Positions 1 through 13,119 are shown, counted from the first letter of the stretch. The stretch is 64,000 nt of DNA from Spirometra erinaceieuropaei (GCA_902702965.1 CACRXP010000628.1:106517-170516), one strand, 5' to 3'. Notes: a model not told the origin generated them from the sequence alone. Program-made: numbers and translations.

Positions 1-719
1 TAAGGGAGAGCAGTAAAAGCCAACCTGAGATTCAATCGATCACAGCCCAACTTACTGACAGCCGCGGTTGAAAATATGCAAACAATCAGTCCAAAAGCGA
101 TATCACACTGGACAATTATTGCCAATTATCGCAAATGGCAGGCGTGGGTACAAAGTGAAACCGCAAGTTCTTGGGCATCACACTACGGTCTTGTCTCCAG
201 ACGTATCCGATGTGTCACGAGAACGGTCCTGCCATATGGTAATCATGTCAAACGATCTAGAGAAATTGGAAATAAAAAACCTCCGATTAATAAGATAAAA
301 TCGTTAAGAATTCGTCATTTTACGCGAGGAAGGGTGTGTGAATTCGGGGATAGCAGGTAATAAGGGGCAGCTAGAATTTTGTTTAGCTGTGTCACGAATA
401 GACGGAAGGACAACATGGAAGCAGATACATGCATACAGTTAATCGCTCATTGCCCACGCGAGACGCGGAGCTATCAAGAGTTTCTTTTGGGTGCACAGAA
501 CCGACCTTCTATAACCTGAAAGTCGTCGGTTCAGTTTTTGCTAGTAAGCGCTGGACCAGTGGCTTGCGATAGTTAGATTGGACCATCTAAATCACACGGG
601 AGGCTTTTTTGGGTCCACACAATGCCATCAATAAACTATGTATTGGAAGAAGGAGCGGCGTGTGCTATTAATCCCATCTTTTCTCAGCCATACCTGCAGG
701 TGTCTGCCTATTATTGTGG
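1..719. other. No recognisable feature
   Basis: I see no gene, RNA or repeat here that I can support. Two overlapping short ORFs at 68-360 read the same bases in different frames and show no family motif or splice context. Confidence 0.6.
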
Positions 720-1095
720 AACTAACCTCAGAACTAACCTCCTTCAAATATCCTCTAGTCTGTTGACTAAATATGCATAGTACAATTTTTAACGTGTGGT
801 TTGACCGAAATACCCCAACTGAAATCAGTCATGTCTCTATCACATTCACCTACGTCTGTGCTAACTTAAAGTACTTTCTGCATCGCGACATTTGCATCTT
901 GATCTCACCGATTTCCTAACCGATGAAAAAAAATGAGACGTGCAGTTTAACAACCAGACGTTGCCCCACTAACCTGTCCACAACCGGTGTCACTGATAGC
1001 ACCTCATTCATTTAACCGTAAAAAAATAAACACAATAAACTAAACTGGAGTTTTAGGCCTCATGTGTTGGATAGTTAGACGTTAGAATTCAAGTT
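720..1095 (-). repeat. Dispersed repeat R1, copy 1
   Basis: This segment aligns base by base with 1675-2060 and with the reverse complement of 41350-41620, 50050-50300 and 58480-58740. Shared blocks include a CTGTCCACAAC box and a CATTCATTTAACCGT-like box, and the copy ends near an AATAAACACAATAAAC tail. The orientation assigned is opposite to the copies at 41, 50 and 58 kb. No protein domain was recognised. The tail resembles the 3' end of a retroposed element, which is an inference. Confidence 0.7.
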
Positions 1096-1674
1096 ATCGT
1101 AATTTGGGCATGCGGCACTTTTTGCGGTTTCTTCAGATTAATTTTAGAACTGATCTTTCCCATGTTGTTTTATGTATTCATACATATTTGGCAGTTGCCT
1201 GTCTTGCACAGACCTTCGCCAATTTTGCAGAGTCTGTGGTCCGATTTGCAGGCTGCTGATGCTCGCTTAGTCAGAAATCACCATTCTACTCTCCCATGTA
1301 CTCGGCTACGAGGCTATTCTGTGCGCATAAATTATTGACTCACGGAAGCTGCGGGGGTGGCGATAGAAACCTTAGACAAAACGGGACACGTCAGGCCATC
1401 AGTGACTGCTAATATGCCAAATCTGAATATGCATATTTTTCTGTCCTTAAGACTCTAGGCGTGCTTTCGGTGTGTCTTTTATCACTGCTTAACAAAAGTT
1501 CGTCCCGTGAATGTGCATGGATTGGTTATAGTGATGAAACATTTGCAATAAATCATCAATTACTCAGGGTGTTTATATGGTCGACCTACTAATTAAAATA
1601 TAATAACAATTTTTCTTCCACGACAATTTACCTAACCGACCAAATAGTCAATTTATTACTTTTCTTTTTTACTC
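1096..1674. other. No recognisable feature
   Basis: Spacer between two same-orientation R1 copies. No ORF or repeat that I could match elsewhere. Confidence 0.5.
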
Positions 1675-2060
1675 CGTTCTTATGATTTGACTCTCTTAGC
1701 ACTGACATGCGCCACATTGCCTGCAGTTAGTCCCCTGTATTTGGATAGTACAAGTATTGACATTCGATATGAGCGAAATGTCCAAACTGAGATCCGACAT
1801 ATCGCTTTCACAGCCACCTCTCCTTATGCTGATTTAACTCATTTTACGTAATGTAACACCTGCTGCACGAACTCGACAACATCCTAACTCTCCGACACAA
1901 AGAGACTGTTATGATTAACAACTAAAATTTTTCCAACTAACGTGTCCACAACAACTCCTGCCGCAGACATTTACCCACTCATTTAACCGTGCAAACAAGC
2001 AAACAGATTCAAATGAAAACATTGAGGAGGTAAAAGCCTCAAATAAGGCATATTTTGACA
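1675..2060 (-). repeat. Dispersed repeat R1, copy 2
   Basis: Second minus-oriented R1 copy, about 960 bp from the first and in the same orientation, so the two form a loose tandem pair. The block around 1780-1850 is the clearest match to the reverse complement of 41520-41590. Confidence 0.7.
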
Positions 2061-2151
2061 ATGCATTTCAGGATATCGAAATTTGAGTATGCGATGATTA
2101 AGTCTATTTAGCTTGTGTTGTCTGTTTTAAGAAGAAATAATTTTTTACGTA

Positions 2152-2235
2152 CAGTACGTGACCGATCTTATGAAATTTCAGCCGAAATTCTGAAGTGTGC
2201 CTTCGATAAGTAATTATTACTTAGGTGAGACTGCA
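2152..2235 (-). repeat. Dispersed repeat R2, fragment
   Basis: Short fragment matching the reverse complement of 5265-5345 and 61680-61760. It includes the GTACAGTACGTGACC start and the GAAATTCTGAA block. Confidence 0.6.
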
Positions 2236-3404
2236 ATATTTTTATCGTGCAGCATAATTCTATAGCATTTTAAACTTGCTATAATATCGGCTTTGTGATG
2301 CATTCCCTTTTTGGCCTTCTGCATAATATGCACTTGGCATAAACTGATTGCTTATTTTAGGCACATTTGTCAAACTGATTTTCGCCAGTCCTATAAATTC
2401 AAATATATTTTAACTAAAGCATGCTCAAACTATGCTCAACTTTGCTCGTTTTGTAGAGAATCGCATATTTTTCATAATTGGTATCCATAAAATTTAAATA
2501 TTTATTTTTTCAAAAGTTTCTAATCATGCGATTTTTAAAACCGTGCGGTTCCCATGCATACAGGTCCGTACATGTCCGTTTACCGTACCCTCCTTATAAA
2601 TTTCTAAACGCAGTCCGGATCTTTTTCAACATTTTATAAACTGTAACCACTATTTGAGAAATACACAAAAACGCCGTTGACTTATTTTAATTGTCTTCGC
2701 CGAACGTCGCTTTAAGTTGAATTTCAGGTGTTTTTTCAAAGCGGAGAATTAAGTAGGAGCGAGCAAACCACGTATCCACTTGCTATTGCGGCGGTCGTTT
2801 CCATTCAATGTATATATAATAAATACTGAATAAGAGACGGCATCTTAGGGCACTTTTCTGTCACCTTCCCGAAAATTGAGGTCGTGAGACTTCATTTTTA
2901 AAACGTTGCATGATCGCTATACCTAAAACACGGAAACATGTTGAAAGCCTAACCACAATTGATTACGTATTTACGCCGTAAAGCGATCATGATTACTTAA
3001 TCGTATATATTATGCGCTACGAATAAACTCTTGCACAATCAGCCACTCACTGAACACGGCCAACTGACTAACCTAAATACGGAGAGATGAAATCCCATGT
3101 TTACCAACGGGTATTTCATTAAGCATGAACGGGTTCAGCTCAAGTTGGGTGAAAGAGAACGAAATTTTTCCGTTGATAAAAATATCCATGTGAATAATTA
3201 GAAGATGATTTGTCAGGCAAACGCTACTATTGATAACTTATCTTCTGGCCATTTCATTCATGGAAAGACAGGTTTAAGTTATTACAAAATCCATACATGT
3301 TTTAAAAAGCAGTTTAAGAAAGCAGGAAGCCGACAAAAATTGCATATATTAAATTAATGTAAAATGAGGATTTTTTTAAATTTACGGGCTTATCATCGGC
3401 TCCT
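2236..3404. other. No recognisable feature
   Basis: A+T-rich sequence without a supportable gene or a repeat match inside the window. Confidence 0.5.
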
Positions 3405-3605
3405 ACATAGCCCGCATGCTTCTATTGATGCTGATTATTTGCGGTCGGTTTGTCTTTGATGTGCGACCTCACCGTAAGAAACAGATCACTCGTACTGCTC
3501 ACGGTCCACGAAAATCCAAATTGACCCGTTCTAGACTGGTGTTGTTGACAGCACTAACGATGAACCCATTGATACATAGAAAGTTGGTAGCCGATATCAT
3601 GTAAA
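3405..3605 (+). repeat. Dispersed repeat R3, copy 1
   Basis: Matches 23460-23650 and 26885-27065 in the same orientation. The best shared block is CTAGACTGGTGTTGTTGAC at about 3530 and 23577; the copy near 27 kb is more diverged. A 62-codon ORF lies across it but is not preserved in the other copies, so I do not call it a gene. Confidence 0.65.
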
Positions 3606-4837
3606 TGTGTTATACTTCAATAATGCCAGCCTTGTCTCGGTGAGATCCCCAATCTGCAGCTATTGTTTTGACCTATTTTTTGAAAAAGCGGATCATACAT
3701 AACATTCTAAGACATTTAATATTAATCCCTGTTCTTTGGATAAACTTAGCGTCACTTGCTTAAATTTGACTGAAATCATCGCATTTGACAGTTGTTCGCA
3801 TGCTGCCTGCGCTGATGTCCACCAAATTGATTTACCAATCCATACTTACTTAGATAAATCGTTCTGTCAGTCTTCATCTATGTGACATTGAGTTTATATT
3901 GCAGTATTGTTAATGACTTTGTTGAGACAACCAAGGCTATATTATATTCTTCGAGCGAAAAGGAAACTTTATGATCAATTATTTTGGCCTTTTAATAATG
4001 CGTATGCTATGGTATGGTGATCAACCGATGTTTGAATTTTAAATTTCACAACAAAGATTTGCGGAAACCTAAACTCTGAAAACCTCCTTGGATGTCGTCT
4101 TTTGTTCATGGTTTACTAGTTTTACACTGAGTGGAAGTGACTAAAGAAATAATAGGTAGATGATTAGTTGATGTGTTGCTTTGAAATTGCAAACTTCGAG
4201 TATTTACCTGCAACTCGATTTTTCGCAACTTTTAAAGGACGAAATTAATAGAAAATCAACGGCGTTTTTGTATGCTTCCTGTGCATTTTCTCTATTTCGT
4301 TAAATTAGCTCTTACACATATGTATCTGTTCTGTGTACACCTGCCCTGTTATTACCTTACTCCCCTAAAAGTTATTCTGTTTGTTGGTTTTTAATGCAAA
4401 ATAGAGAGCTTCTGTCTGGCCGTCGCAGGCTGCATAGAATGCAGTTCAGTTCAAATAAGAAACTGTATCCATTTTATACGCAAACCCAGACCTGCCGGTG
4501 TGCATTGAGTAAATTTTGCTTGGAATAGAAGGCAACGTTTCTCGTCCTAAGCCGACGATGCAATTAGGTAATTTAGGTGGCTGGCATTTTTTTGCTTCCG
4601 GTGGTTCTACATAACTACATCTGTCTTGGAAAATCAAACGATAAAATGTGCTGAGTTAAAGTGACCGCAAGCTTAAATAGTCAATGATTTCTTCATGTGC
4701 TATTACGAACTTTCCACTCTGAGGAGTTACCAGCAACTCGATTTCTAACGATTATGGAGGGGGTTTATTATGCTTTCAGTACATTTGCACGGTTTCCAAG
4801 CTTCACATTATATAACTCATTTGTCTACAGTGATTCT
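3606..4837. other. No recognisable feature
   Basis: No gene or repeat that I can support. Confidence 0.5.
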
Positions 4838-4905
4838 GAAATTCTGAAATGCGTTTTCGATTAGGATGGATTGCTTAGCGGTTGTTATACTGATTATCTT
4901 TTGAC
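4838..4905 (-). repeat. Dispersed repeat R2, short fragment
   Basis: Carries the ATTCTGAAATGCGTTTTCGA block seen inverted at about 5290 and 61700. It lies only about 250 bp from the plus-oriented R2 copy at 5160, so the two form an imperfect inverted pair. Confidence 0.55.
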
Positions 4906-5159
4906 AGTGGTAAACGGACAGGTACGGTGCTATGTGAATGGACATTTCGTTGTCTTAAAAATTCTCATAGTTAGAAACTTTTTAAAACCTAATTATACTC
5001 TTTCTTTAAGGACAAAATATAAAGAAGACGTGCTTCCCTATTGATTGACTAAAAGAAAGCATATTTTTGTTAATTTTTCTATAAAATATATTTGAATTTC
5101 CAAGACCATAGAAAATCGATGGGAAAAATGCATGCTACATAAGTAGTCATTTTGTACCA

Positions 5160-5345
5160 AGCACGCTTTCTACAGGAGATTGAAAAGAAGTGTATTTAAT
5201 GGCCGACATCCTGCCAAGTCCGAAATGTTATAAGAAAATGCAACAAGATAATCAGCATTACAACCGCGACTAAGTAATCTTTCCTAATCAAAAACACATT
5301 TCAGAATTTTAGCCAACATTTCACGAGATAGGTCACTCACTGTAT
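5160..5345 (+). repeat. Dispersed repeat R2, long copy
   Basis: Aligns almost throughout with 61565-61755 in the same orientation, starting at GCACGCTTTCTA and ending at GAGATAGGTCACT. This is one of the best-conserved dispersed repeat pairs in the window. No coding potential is evident. Confidence 0.75.
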
Positions 5346-7199
5346 GCTCTGTACACAGATACGCTCATTTTCCCAAAAAGCCCTTATGATAATTCAGTCC
5401 TGTAATTTATTACGAACAATTGATACAATGTTTTGGTCTGGCCACCGCATTACATAAAAAAACTACGTTCAATTCACGGTGACATTCATGAGGAAGTACA
5501 TTATGAAATATAGAGACCAAAACAATATTTGTAAATTCTTGAACGCGAGTGTGTTAACTCTTATGTAGTTTCTTACGCCGACGAAATTTGCCCACGATTC
5601 GAGAAATCATAAAACATTCAATTAAAAATAACGACGAATAATGCTTCAGCTTATTACATCCGCTCTATACGCATCACCAGACCTGCAAGTGGACATTGGC
5701 CATATTTTGCTAAGACAATTAATCATTAATTTCCGCTTTAGACGGCAATGCATTTGAATCTTTTAGAATCTAAATTTTGCCCTTAAGAAAACCCTTTGAA
5801 GGTGTGAGAGAAGAGATTTTAAAAGCAATGCTGATGCATTTTTTGCGGAAATTTTTTTATAATGATGGTGCGTTACTCACCAATCAGTTTATGGGACGAA
5901 TTCCTCTCGTTTAGCCCTAGAGCGTTACTCAGAATCTTCGCACATGGTCATCTGACAAATAATAGAATGCTCTGTCAATAGAATACTAACCGAATGGGGA
6001 CAGACTTTAATGACATAGAGTTTAACACTAACACTTAACCCTGCCGTGTCCGTTATGGTCGGAAAAATTAATTAAACTGTCGTGACACTCATCGAACAGA
6101 TTATAAAACTTGTTTGACCTTTCGTGCATTGGGGCTTGATTGAAAGCAACTCAGGCGATTGCATGACTAATAAAGGCACATTATGCTAAAGGGATACCGA
6201 CAAATATGAAAAAGACTGGGATGGCCATTTCAAACGCATAAGTCGAAATGCAGCATAAGATAAGTCCACATGATCTGTAAATAAATCAGAAATAGTCTAC
6301 AACATTTTGCAACACTCCAAGCACTAGAAATTTGCCAGTACAAGTTTTCTAGTACGCGGCCGAATGCGCTAAAATTATCTTCGGACATTGTTGGGTAAAA
6401 CTAAGTAATAAATAATAATTTCCTGGTAATAGTTTGTCAGGATTATTTTCTTAAATGATTTTCATTTCATTGAATGATTTCATAGGCCTAAATCAATCCT
6501 TATTTACCATCTTCATTTTATACCTAATGTATTTGGTGCAAAGTATTTATTTCTCCATGGATAAAATAATACCGTATGCAAACTTATACATGCCTTTTTT
6601 AGAACAGAGTTGGAGCTTTTTACCCAAATGAATGTAGTCATCTATTACAAATTGGCCTATTAAGTCTTAAAGAGCAGACATGCATGCAATTTAACTGCTG
6701 AAAGGGTCTTCGAAATATTATATAAAAAATGTGAAACTTTTAATGGTCTGGGCTCAAAAGGCTAATGTTTTCATGATGTTTTCCAATTGATTCACTGAAT
6801 TCAATCATGAACAAACGCTCGATTTTTATGTATGCGTCATGTGCCTTGTGAGAGAAATACATCCGACGAATGTTCAACCTATTAAAACACGGAAAAGTAG
6901 TAGATTCAAAGTTATTTAGCTGGTGAGCAGCGCGTAATCATAAACTTAAATCCGGTCTCAAAGAGTGTCGGATAATGTTAGCATTTATAATGTCTATATC
7001 ATAACAGTCAACAGCTGACATTAACGGCTAAATAAATAATCCTCCCGTCTTTGAACCTATGTTTTTTGTAGACTTGAGTCAGTTTTTATAGCAAATGAGA
7101 CTTTTGCCCTTGATCTCCATATCCATATCCATAAACATCATAGAATCATCAACTACATAAGCAAATGTAGAAATTCAAAGTCAGCGGTAAGTGTGAGCC
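5346..7199. other. No recognisable feature
   Basis: About 1.85 kb of A+T-rich sequence without a supportable gene or repeat. Confidence 0.5.
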
Positions 7200-8590
7200 A
7201 GACGTAAACTGCCGCCGCTATAATAATCGTGATGTAGCTTCTCAGCAAATAAGCGTCTAGTAAACCCTTATAGCAATCGACAGTTTAAGAAAAAATCACC
7301 GCATCAGAGAGTCTGTTCCATGCCCTAATGACCCTGAGAGAGAAGATGTTCCGTTGGACGTCCGAATTAGCCAGCTTCCTCCGCAGTTTAAAGAGATGAC
7401 CATGCAGACGGTCAGTCACGGCGAATTCAAAGAATTTATCATAAACAAGGGCACACTCACGGCCTCTAACAATCCTGAGACTTCAATGGCATCACCACGC
7501 ACTGGCCTGCAATTGAGAGAAAACAGATTTTACCGATCCAGTTTGGTTTTATAAGGCAGATGATCAAGATTCCTAACCATCTATGCAACCATCGCGTGTA
7601 CGCTTTCCAGTCATTGATCGTCTTTCTTCAATTACTGCCGCAAGGCCTGGACTGCATATTCTAAGAGAGACCGCGCGAGTGCCCAGTTGGTTTTTTTGAA
7701 CAGCTCTTTATTTATCTGCACAAATATTCGCCTCCGCGCAAATAAAACCCAACTGCGCTTTTGGCTGCCCTTTGACACTGTAATGATGGTTTTAGCGAGG
7801 AGCTCATAAGGACGCCAAGTTCTTTTTGATTCACAACATTTGAAAGAGGCTGACCATCCAGGACTTTTAAAAGGAATCGTCTTCTTTACTGTTCTTTTCG
7901 GTGCGGAGTTCCAGGACCATGCATGTGTCCACATAAAAATAAAAGAGCGATCGAGCTGACTACCTGTTCAGACCTTGAGACAGTCTTGAAGCGTCTAACT
8001 GTCTGCGACAAATCTGATGTCTCCCCACAGCTTAACGTCGTCAGCAAACACGATGGCGCTGCATTCTAGATCGTCGACGCAGTCGTTAATGTAAATCAGG
8101 CAGAGCAACAGCCATACGATGGAGCCCTGGGGGACACCACATAGAAGGTGGGTAGGAGTTGACCATCAGTGCTCAACCCACACACGGTTTGTGATCTCCC
8201 TATAAGAAAATTTGTTATCCATGTCAGCAGCCTTCCTCTTATCCCAATTTCAGAAATTTTATAGATAAGGTGTTTGAGGGAGACGCTGACAAGCGCCTTC
8301 TTGAAGTCCGTGTAGATGATACCGACACTACCGTCATCGTGCAGTGAGCGAGTTCACTGCTCCGTCGAAAACAATAAACAAGAAAGATACAAGCATTTCT
8401 GTCTGAATCCGTGCTGCAGGTCTGATAGTAGGTGGTTCTGCTCCAAGAACTTCTTTCTTGCTTTCTTTTCTATGGATTCCATTATCTTACAGCAGATGCA
8501 GGTTAGACTAACAGGTCGGTTATTGTTAGCATAAGTGCGAGCTCCGCCCTTTGTATATCGGAAAGATATTTGAGTCAATTGTTAGCCTCG
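7200..8590 (-). mobile_element. Non-LTR retrotransposon, reverse transcriptase half (decayed)
   Basis: Read on the minus strand from about 8590 downward, this encodes a degraded LINE-type reverse transcriptase. Visible in order are an N-N-N-R-P-V-S-L-T block with a downstream L-x-Q-H-G-F-R-like stretch (about 8550-8420), a YTDFKKA-like motif (about 8310), a GPSYG-like remnant (about 8130), the catalytic F-A-D-D motif (8038-8049), and a C-terminal region with L-E-Y-A-V-Q, R-N-L-D-H-L-P-Y and V-R-G-D-A-I-E-V motifs (about 7690-7480). The frame shifts repeatedly and contains stops, so the copy is dead. The C-terminal V-R-G-D pattern fits the CR1/Jockey group of non-LTR elements, which is family knowledge. 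It probably belongs with the endonuclease half at 11.0-12.3 kb, in the same orientation and the right order. Confidence 0.85.
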
Positions 8591-11019
8591 GCTGCGCAAG
8601 TCAAACTCGAGGTCCCTGACTGACGGGACCGGTGGAAAAGGGGGTTTCATGGGTGGGGTACATGGATGGCGCCGATAAAGGATAAATTGAAATAAAGCAA
8701 AAAAAACGTTTGCAAGAGTAAGTTGCAAAATTTGAAGTCGAAATAGTGCCAGAAATTCGAGAAGAAGCCATTCTTAGGTGGCACAGCCTGCAGAAGGTAA
8801 CTGCGGTGGAAGGAGATAGCAATAGTTAACAAGGTGACCCTGGTAACCAATAGGAGGAACATACTTGAGGCCAAGATCATTCCACTAAAGTGCCCAAGTT
8901 AATCCGACCCGTGATGATGAGTGCTCGCAAAATGTTAATGGAAAGCAGATCACTGGCCAGTGAATTCCAAGAGCGGTAAGTTTAAATGGGAAATGCTTAA
9001 GAGCTACAGCAGCAAGCCTCATATTGTACACGGTGAATTTGAATAAGCACGCCCCAGTTATTAATTTGTCCAGTAATTGTCATGCGTTTTCTCCTCATAG
9101 ATTAAAGACAGCAAATAAGTCACGCTAGGGGACTCCGTATGTTAGCAAGCCGTCCGAAGTCGTACAGATCCTGGATATTATCCTATCCTAAGATCCAGTA
9201 CAATGTTTAAAAGGTAAGGGAGTCCTGGCGGCCGAAGTTAGATGTCGTTGTCGAAAACCCACGCGATTGCGAGTATTGCGTCAACACACGGACTGGTTTG
9301 CGTTTCGCGATGTGAAAATATTAATAAAATGCATTGTATATATGTGACAAACGTGGAACAAAAAGGCCACTGAGAGCTGGCTCAGTGTTTAAGGCAGGTC
9401 GCCTGACTTAACCGAAAGCAATGAGAACGAGCCTTGCCTTTTTGGAGGGCAAAGGTGTAGTAAGGTGCGCAGCGCTGGTCGGCATAAGTGTGAATGCTGC
9501 AGTCGAATGGTATGACATCTGGTGGGATGTCTGTTCTAAAGCCCTCCTTTAGGAGGCAAAACAATAAGGAGAGCCTGAAGTGGAGGTTCAAATTGATAAG
9601 ACGATGCGAACGGGGTGCAAATGCAATATCGGAAGTTTGAGGATTTTGGTCAAGGATCTGCATGCAGATGGCCATTTGTTGGCATGTACGACACCAACGA
9701 ACGGAAGGCGATTTTTGAAGAAGTAGGCAATCGCGACGGGTCCCCCCTAAATGTCGTCATAAAAAATGGGTTGCTACCGAAAGCCTAATCAGGACTGACA
9801 AATGGAAAGCATACGATAGGCTAAGTGAGGAAGGATACCGACACGCAACGATTAATAATTAAACAAATTTTGTCGACCACTCCACTAAAATGAGTAAAAA
9901 CTTCATTGAGGCCTATTGTAGTAGGCTAAAGAAGTAGTCGGAGCAACCGGACACCAAGACAATGGAGATGCTGCCATAGAAAGCCAGTGCAACCAAAACA
10001 GTTTTACTATGTTAATACTGTGCATAGCAATAATGAATTCCTTAGTAAGCCTCTGAATCTTTCTCCCATTTTGCTCCATAACCCCAACCAAAATGCGCCA
10101 ATCGGGATTGAATCGATAGTATGAGAAGGGGCAGATCAGAAGCTGATCTGTTCACCCACTAAAGGTCTAGTCCAATCATAAGGCCAACCCGTACTAACGC
10201 TGACCTTCAAGCTGATTAATGGTGAAGGTGAAACTGAAGGCTGAACGGACTGGTCGCCGCAAGCCGGCCAACCCGCTCAACCCGCCGGGCATGCGAAATC
10301 AGCCAAGACTCAAACAGAAAGCGACTTAAGAAGACCGCACAGAAAGTCGGCGGCCCGGTTTGACGCCTATACCGGTAAAACAGAAAAACAACTGCACCCC
10401 CCGAAGGTTGAGGAGCCATCGGAAGTAGCCCGTTTGTGGAGGTGGGGGAGAGTGACGTAGTGTGCGAGACAGCAGACGGAGAATGATCCGAATGGGGCCA
10501 GTGCAAAAACTAAATCGCAGTCGTCCGTAGAATGAAAAGATCCGCGGATCGTACAGGCCTTCACCGACCCAGTGCACCCAACGCCTACGCGCCTAGCCAC
10601 CTCACACAGGAACCACACAAAAATGCAGTGTAGGAGGTCGCAGTCAAAGCCAAAAAACGCATCTACAATATAGGACATTTCTTTTTTTTGCTGTAAAGAC
10701 AATAGCTGTCATAGAATCCGACGACATCGGGCTAAAAGGAAATTAATTAGTCACAGCTGGAGAACCCAGCAGCAGTAATGTGGCAAAGCGGCTAAGCATA
10801 ACCGCCCTTCCCTCGTCAAAGTGTAAGCTGTGAGTAGATGCGAGGCGTATGACATTGATAAGATTTCAACAAACAAGGTTCCCGAAAGAGAGGTCGAATG
10901 CGTCACACCCCCGCCTGGCCGACACGGATGAGCTATGTGACGCAATTTAAACACGCCTACTGATATGAAGCAAGTACGTCAACAATAATGACTCAAAATG
11001 CCAGGCTACGAACTGTGGC
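8591..11019. other. Unexplained DNA between two halves of a non-LTR element
   Basis: About 2.4 kb lies where only roughly 0.3 kb of non-LTR coding sequence should be. It is less A+T-rich than its surroundings, especially at 10200-10950, where three overlapping minus-strand ORFs open in different frames, a GC effect rather than genes. A motif near 9379 resembles a tRNA A box (GGCTCAGTG), but no B box follows at the expected distance. I found no second copy in the window. It may be a nested insertion or a rearrangement. Confidence 0.5.
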
Positions 11020-12320
11020 CTCACCACTGTCGGGAAGAGGAAGGAGTCAAGCACGGGACCAGCGGTCTCAACAGCAATGCTGGCACTGCGAATATGAAAC
11101 TATGTTTCTCTAATAAAATGCGGGGCAAAATGCCTTCCTAATTGTTTGGCTTTCCCTTTGTACTCAATGATTTCCATACCATTATCATCATTCGGCACCG
11201 CGACCGGGCTCTTGTTTTTCAATCTACTGTTAAGATAGTAGATTAAAATATTGGGCTTATTACCAACATGTCGGATCACATATCCCTTCCGAACCTAATG
11301 AATACATTTTTTACTGCATTTCGTTAAGGACGAAATTCTTCGAAATGCGCAGCTGACGCATTTCACTGAATATGTTCCATTGTTTTTTCCCTTTCTTTCG
11401 TAACTGTCTATGTAGGTCCCTAGTTAACCAAACAGGTCGACTATTTGTATTTTTACCTTAGGTGGACAACATCAATATATCGAGTGAAATCGTCTTTAAG
11501 GATCCCCAGTTGGCCTCCGGATCTCTCTGAGCAAACGGTTCCAATTCACATACATCAATTCGTTCGTCATCGCGTTAAATCCGCCTTCTATATTTTAGGT
11601 TAGCCCTCTGTTCTCTTCCGGCGTTGAGAAAAGAGCGTGCATTCCCATAGTAGCGTGGTATGGTCACGTTTGCCGAGAGGTGCATTGAAATACACTTTGT
11701 TGCTGTTAAAGAAGTCTTCAGTGAAAAATAGGTCAACACAATTCGCTCTCTGGTTCTTGGGAAAGCTTATTGGTGCCTTTACATGTTGCGGCAAAGGGAA
11801 ATCAAGTGGAAGGTACGGTAGATTGTTGCTAAAAAAAGATGGCCCACCGTTAACTTTGATATTTCCCCACTCTCTTGCAGATGCGTACAAAATCCCCCGT
11901 AATACATACCTCTTGATGTCTAGCTACGTCCTTGACAAAACCATAAAGGGAATCATCAGCTGCACTCATAAGGTTTGGCGGTCTGTAAATCACCAGGAAT
12001 TCAAGATTCTGTGCCTTAATCTTCTCTATTTTTGTCCACGAATTCATCTTCAAGGGAGAGGGTGGATGGGCTTGTTCAACTGTCGAAATTTTTGCCCTTA
12101 CATATACGACTACCCAACCGCCCAGTCAATTTCGACGGTCATTATCAAAGAGCTGGTAGCCTGGTGTTGAAATCTCATTATCCACGATTTCGGCATCAAG
12201 CCAACTTTCTGTTATGGCACTGAAGTCAAAATTTGTTTTAAAACGATCGCTTTCAGTAAGTCAATCTTCGAAGCTAGACATTGAGCATTAGTATACAAAA
12301 ATCCCAATTTGGCACGAGCA
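11020..12320 (-). mobile_element. Non-LTR retrotransposon, endonuclease and linker half (decayed)
   Basis: On the minus strand from about 12312 this reads as the N-terminal AP-type endonuclease (exonuclease/endonuclease/phosphatase fold) of a LINE. It begins with a Y-T-N-A-Q-x-L-x-S-K-I-D motif. An L-D/M-A-E-I-V-D-N-E-I-S-x-P-G-Y block lies near 12190, followed by V-I-Y-R-P-P (about 11990), I-T-G-D-F (about 11905) and a terminal region with Q-R-A-N-C-V-D-L-x-F-T and L-G-K-R-D-H (about 11740-11660). The linker to the reverse transcriptase is recognisable by R-P-V-W-L-T-R-D-L (about 11430) and continues to about 11030. Frameshifts and stops show it is dead. The plus-strand ORF at 11637-12170 is its antisense shadow. 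Confidence 0.85.
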
Positions 12321-12487
12321 AATCTGACATAAAGGCATTTCTCCAATTCATGAGATTGAATGCAATGAATGCAATAAGCTCGAAACAGTACTGTGTGAAC
12401 CCATCGGCATTTTATTTTATTAATCTCTTTGTCATCATATCCGGGCAGAATTCTGTCAGGTAAGGATCAAGCGCGTCCTTTTATCAC

Positions 12488-12518
12488 ATTTATATATATA
12501 TATATATATATATATATC
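12488..12518. repeat. (TA)n microsatellite
   Basis: An uninterrupted alternating TA run of about 30 bases, directly before the R4 repeat block. Confidence 0.95.
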
Positions 12519-12529
12519 AGTGGCGGTCG

Positions 12530-12790
12530 CTCACTGATCATTTTACGGAATTTGTGTATTGATCAAGAAATGAGAGAAACTCATCCATTGTCTTTCCGAA
12601 GCAAACAGCTTTTTGAAGATTATAGACCTTACGATCTGCCTTCCACCGACCAGGCTGAAGTCGGCCAAGCCATGATAGCAGAGGGGAAAAGACGACACAG
12701 TGTGGGGGTACAATGATACAGAGGAGTTTAGGCTTGCTTGCCTTCATTCAGCCAATCATAACGCTGAACACCAGGTGAGCAGCCAAAAGA
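12530..12790 (+). repeat. Dispersed repeat R4, plus-oriented copy
   Basis: Shares with 17505-17720 and 17875-18015 a block containing GAAGTCGGCCAAGC followed by ATGATAGCAGAGGGG. It then continues into CTTCATTCAGCCAAT, as at 17690. Confidence 0.75.
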
Positions 12791-12884
12791 TCTGTGTGTG
12801 CACATTCCCCTCAATGAATGACCATCGGATCTGAAGTGACGAAACATAGCAGATAGTGGTGTTTATGGACTTCGGTTTAATGAA

Positions 12885-13000
12885 TTGTTGATGGCTCCTC
12901 TGATGGAACCCAACGGTGGACCATTTACAGCAGGTGCGCGAACGCATGTTTGTGTTTCCAGTCTCAGCCGGTGTTCAGGATTATGATTAGTTGAGTGGAG
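12885..13000 (-). repeat. Dispersed repeat R4, inverted segment
   Basis: This is the reverse complement of 17690-17800: a GGTGGACCA block, a CGCATGTTTGTGTTTCC block and a final GGTGTTCAGGATTATGATTA block. With 12742-12771 it forms an inverted repeat whose arms are about 200 bp apart. Confidence 0.65.
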
Positions 13001-13119
13001 GCAAAGAAGCCCGAGACAATTCCATATGAATCTGGCATATCCTCTGGCACCCCCTCCCCTTACAATCTGTCGTCTTCGTTACGTGTGTATTTCTTGTGTC
13101 CTGGGACTCTATCTGAAGA

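Noticed and set aside
10216..10702. Three overlapping minus-strand ORFs of 83-111 codons
   Set aside because: They open in different frames over the same GC-rich sequence and show no motif, which points to composition, not coding.
11637..12170. 177-codon plus-strand ORF
   Set aside because: It is antisense to the clear endonuclease motifs of the minus-strand non-LTR element.
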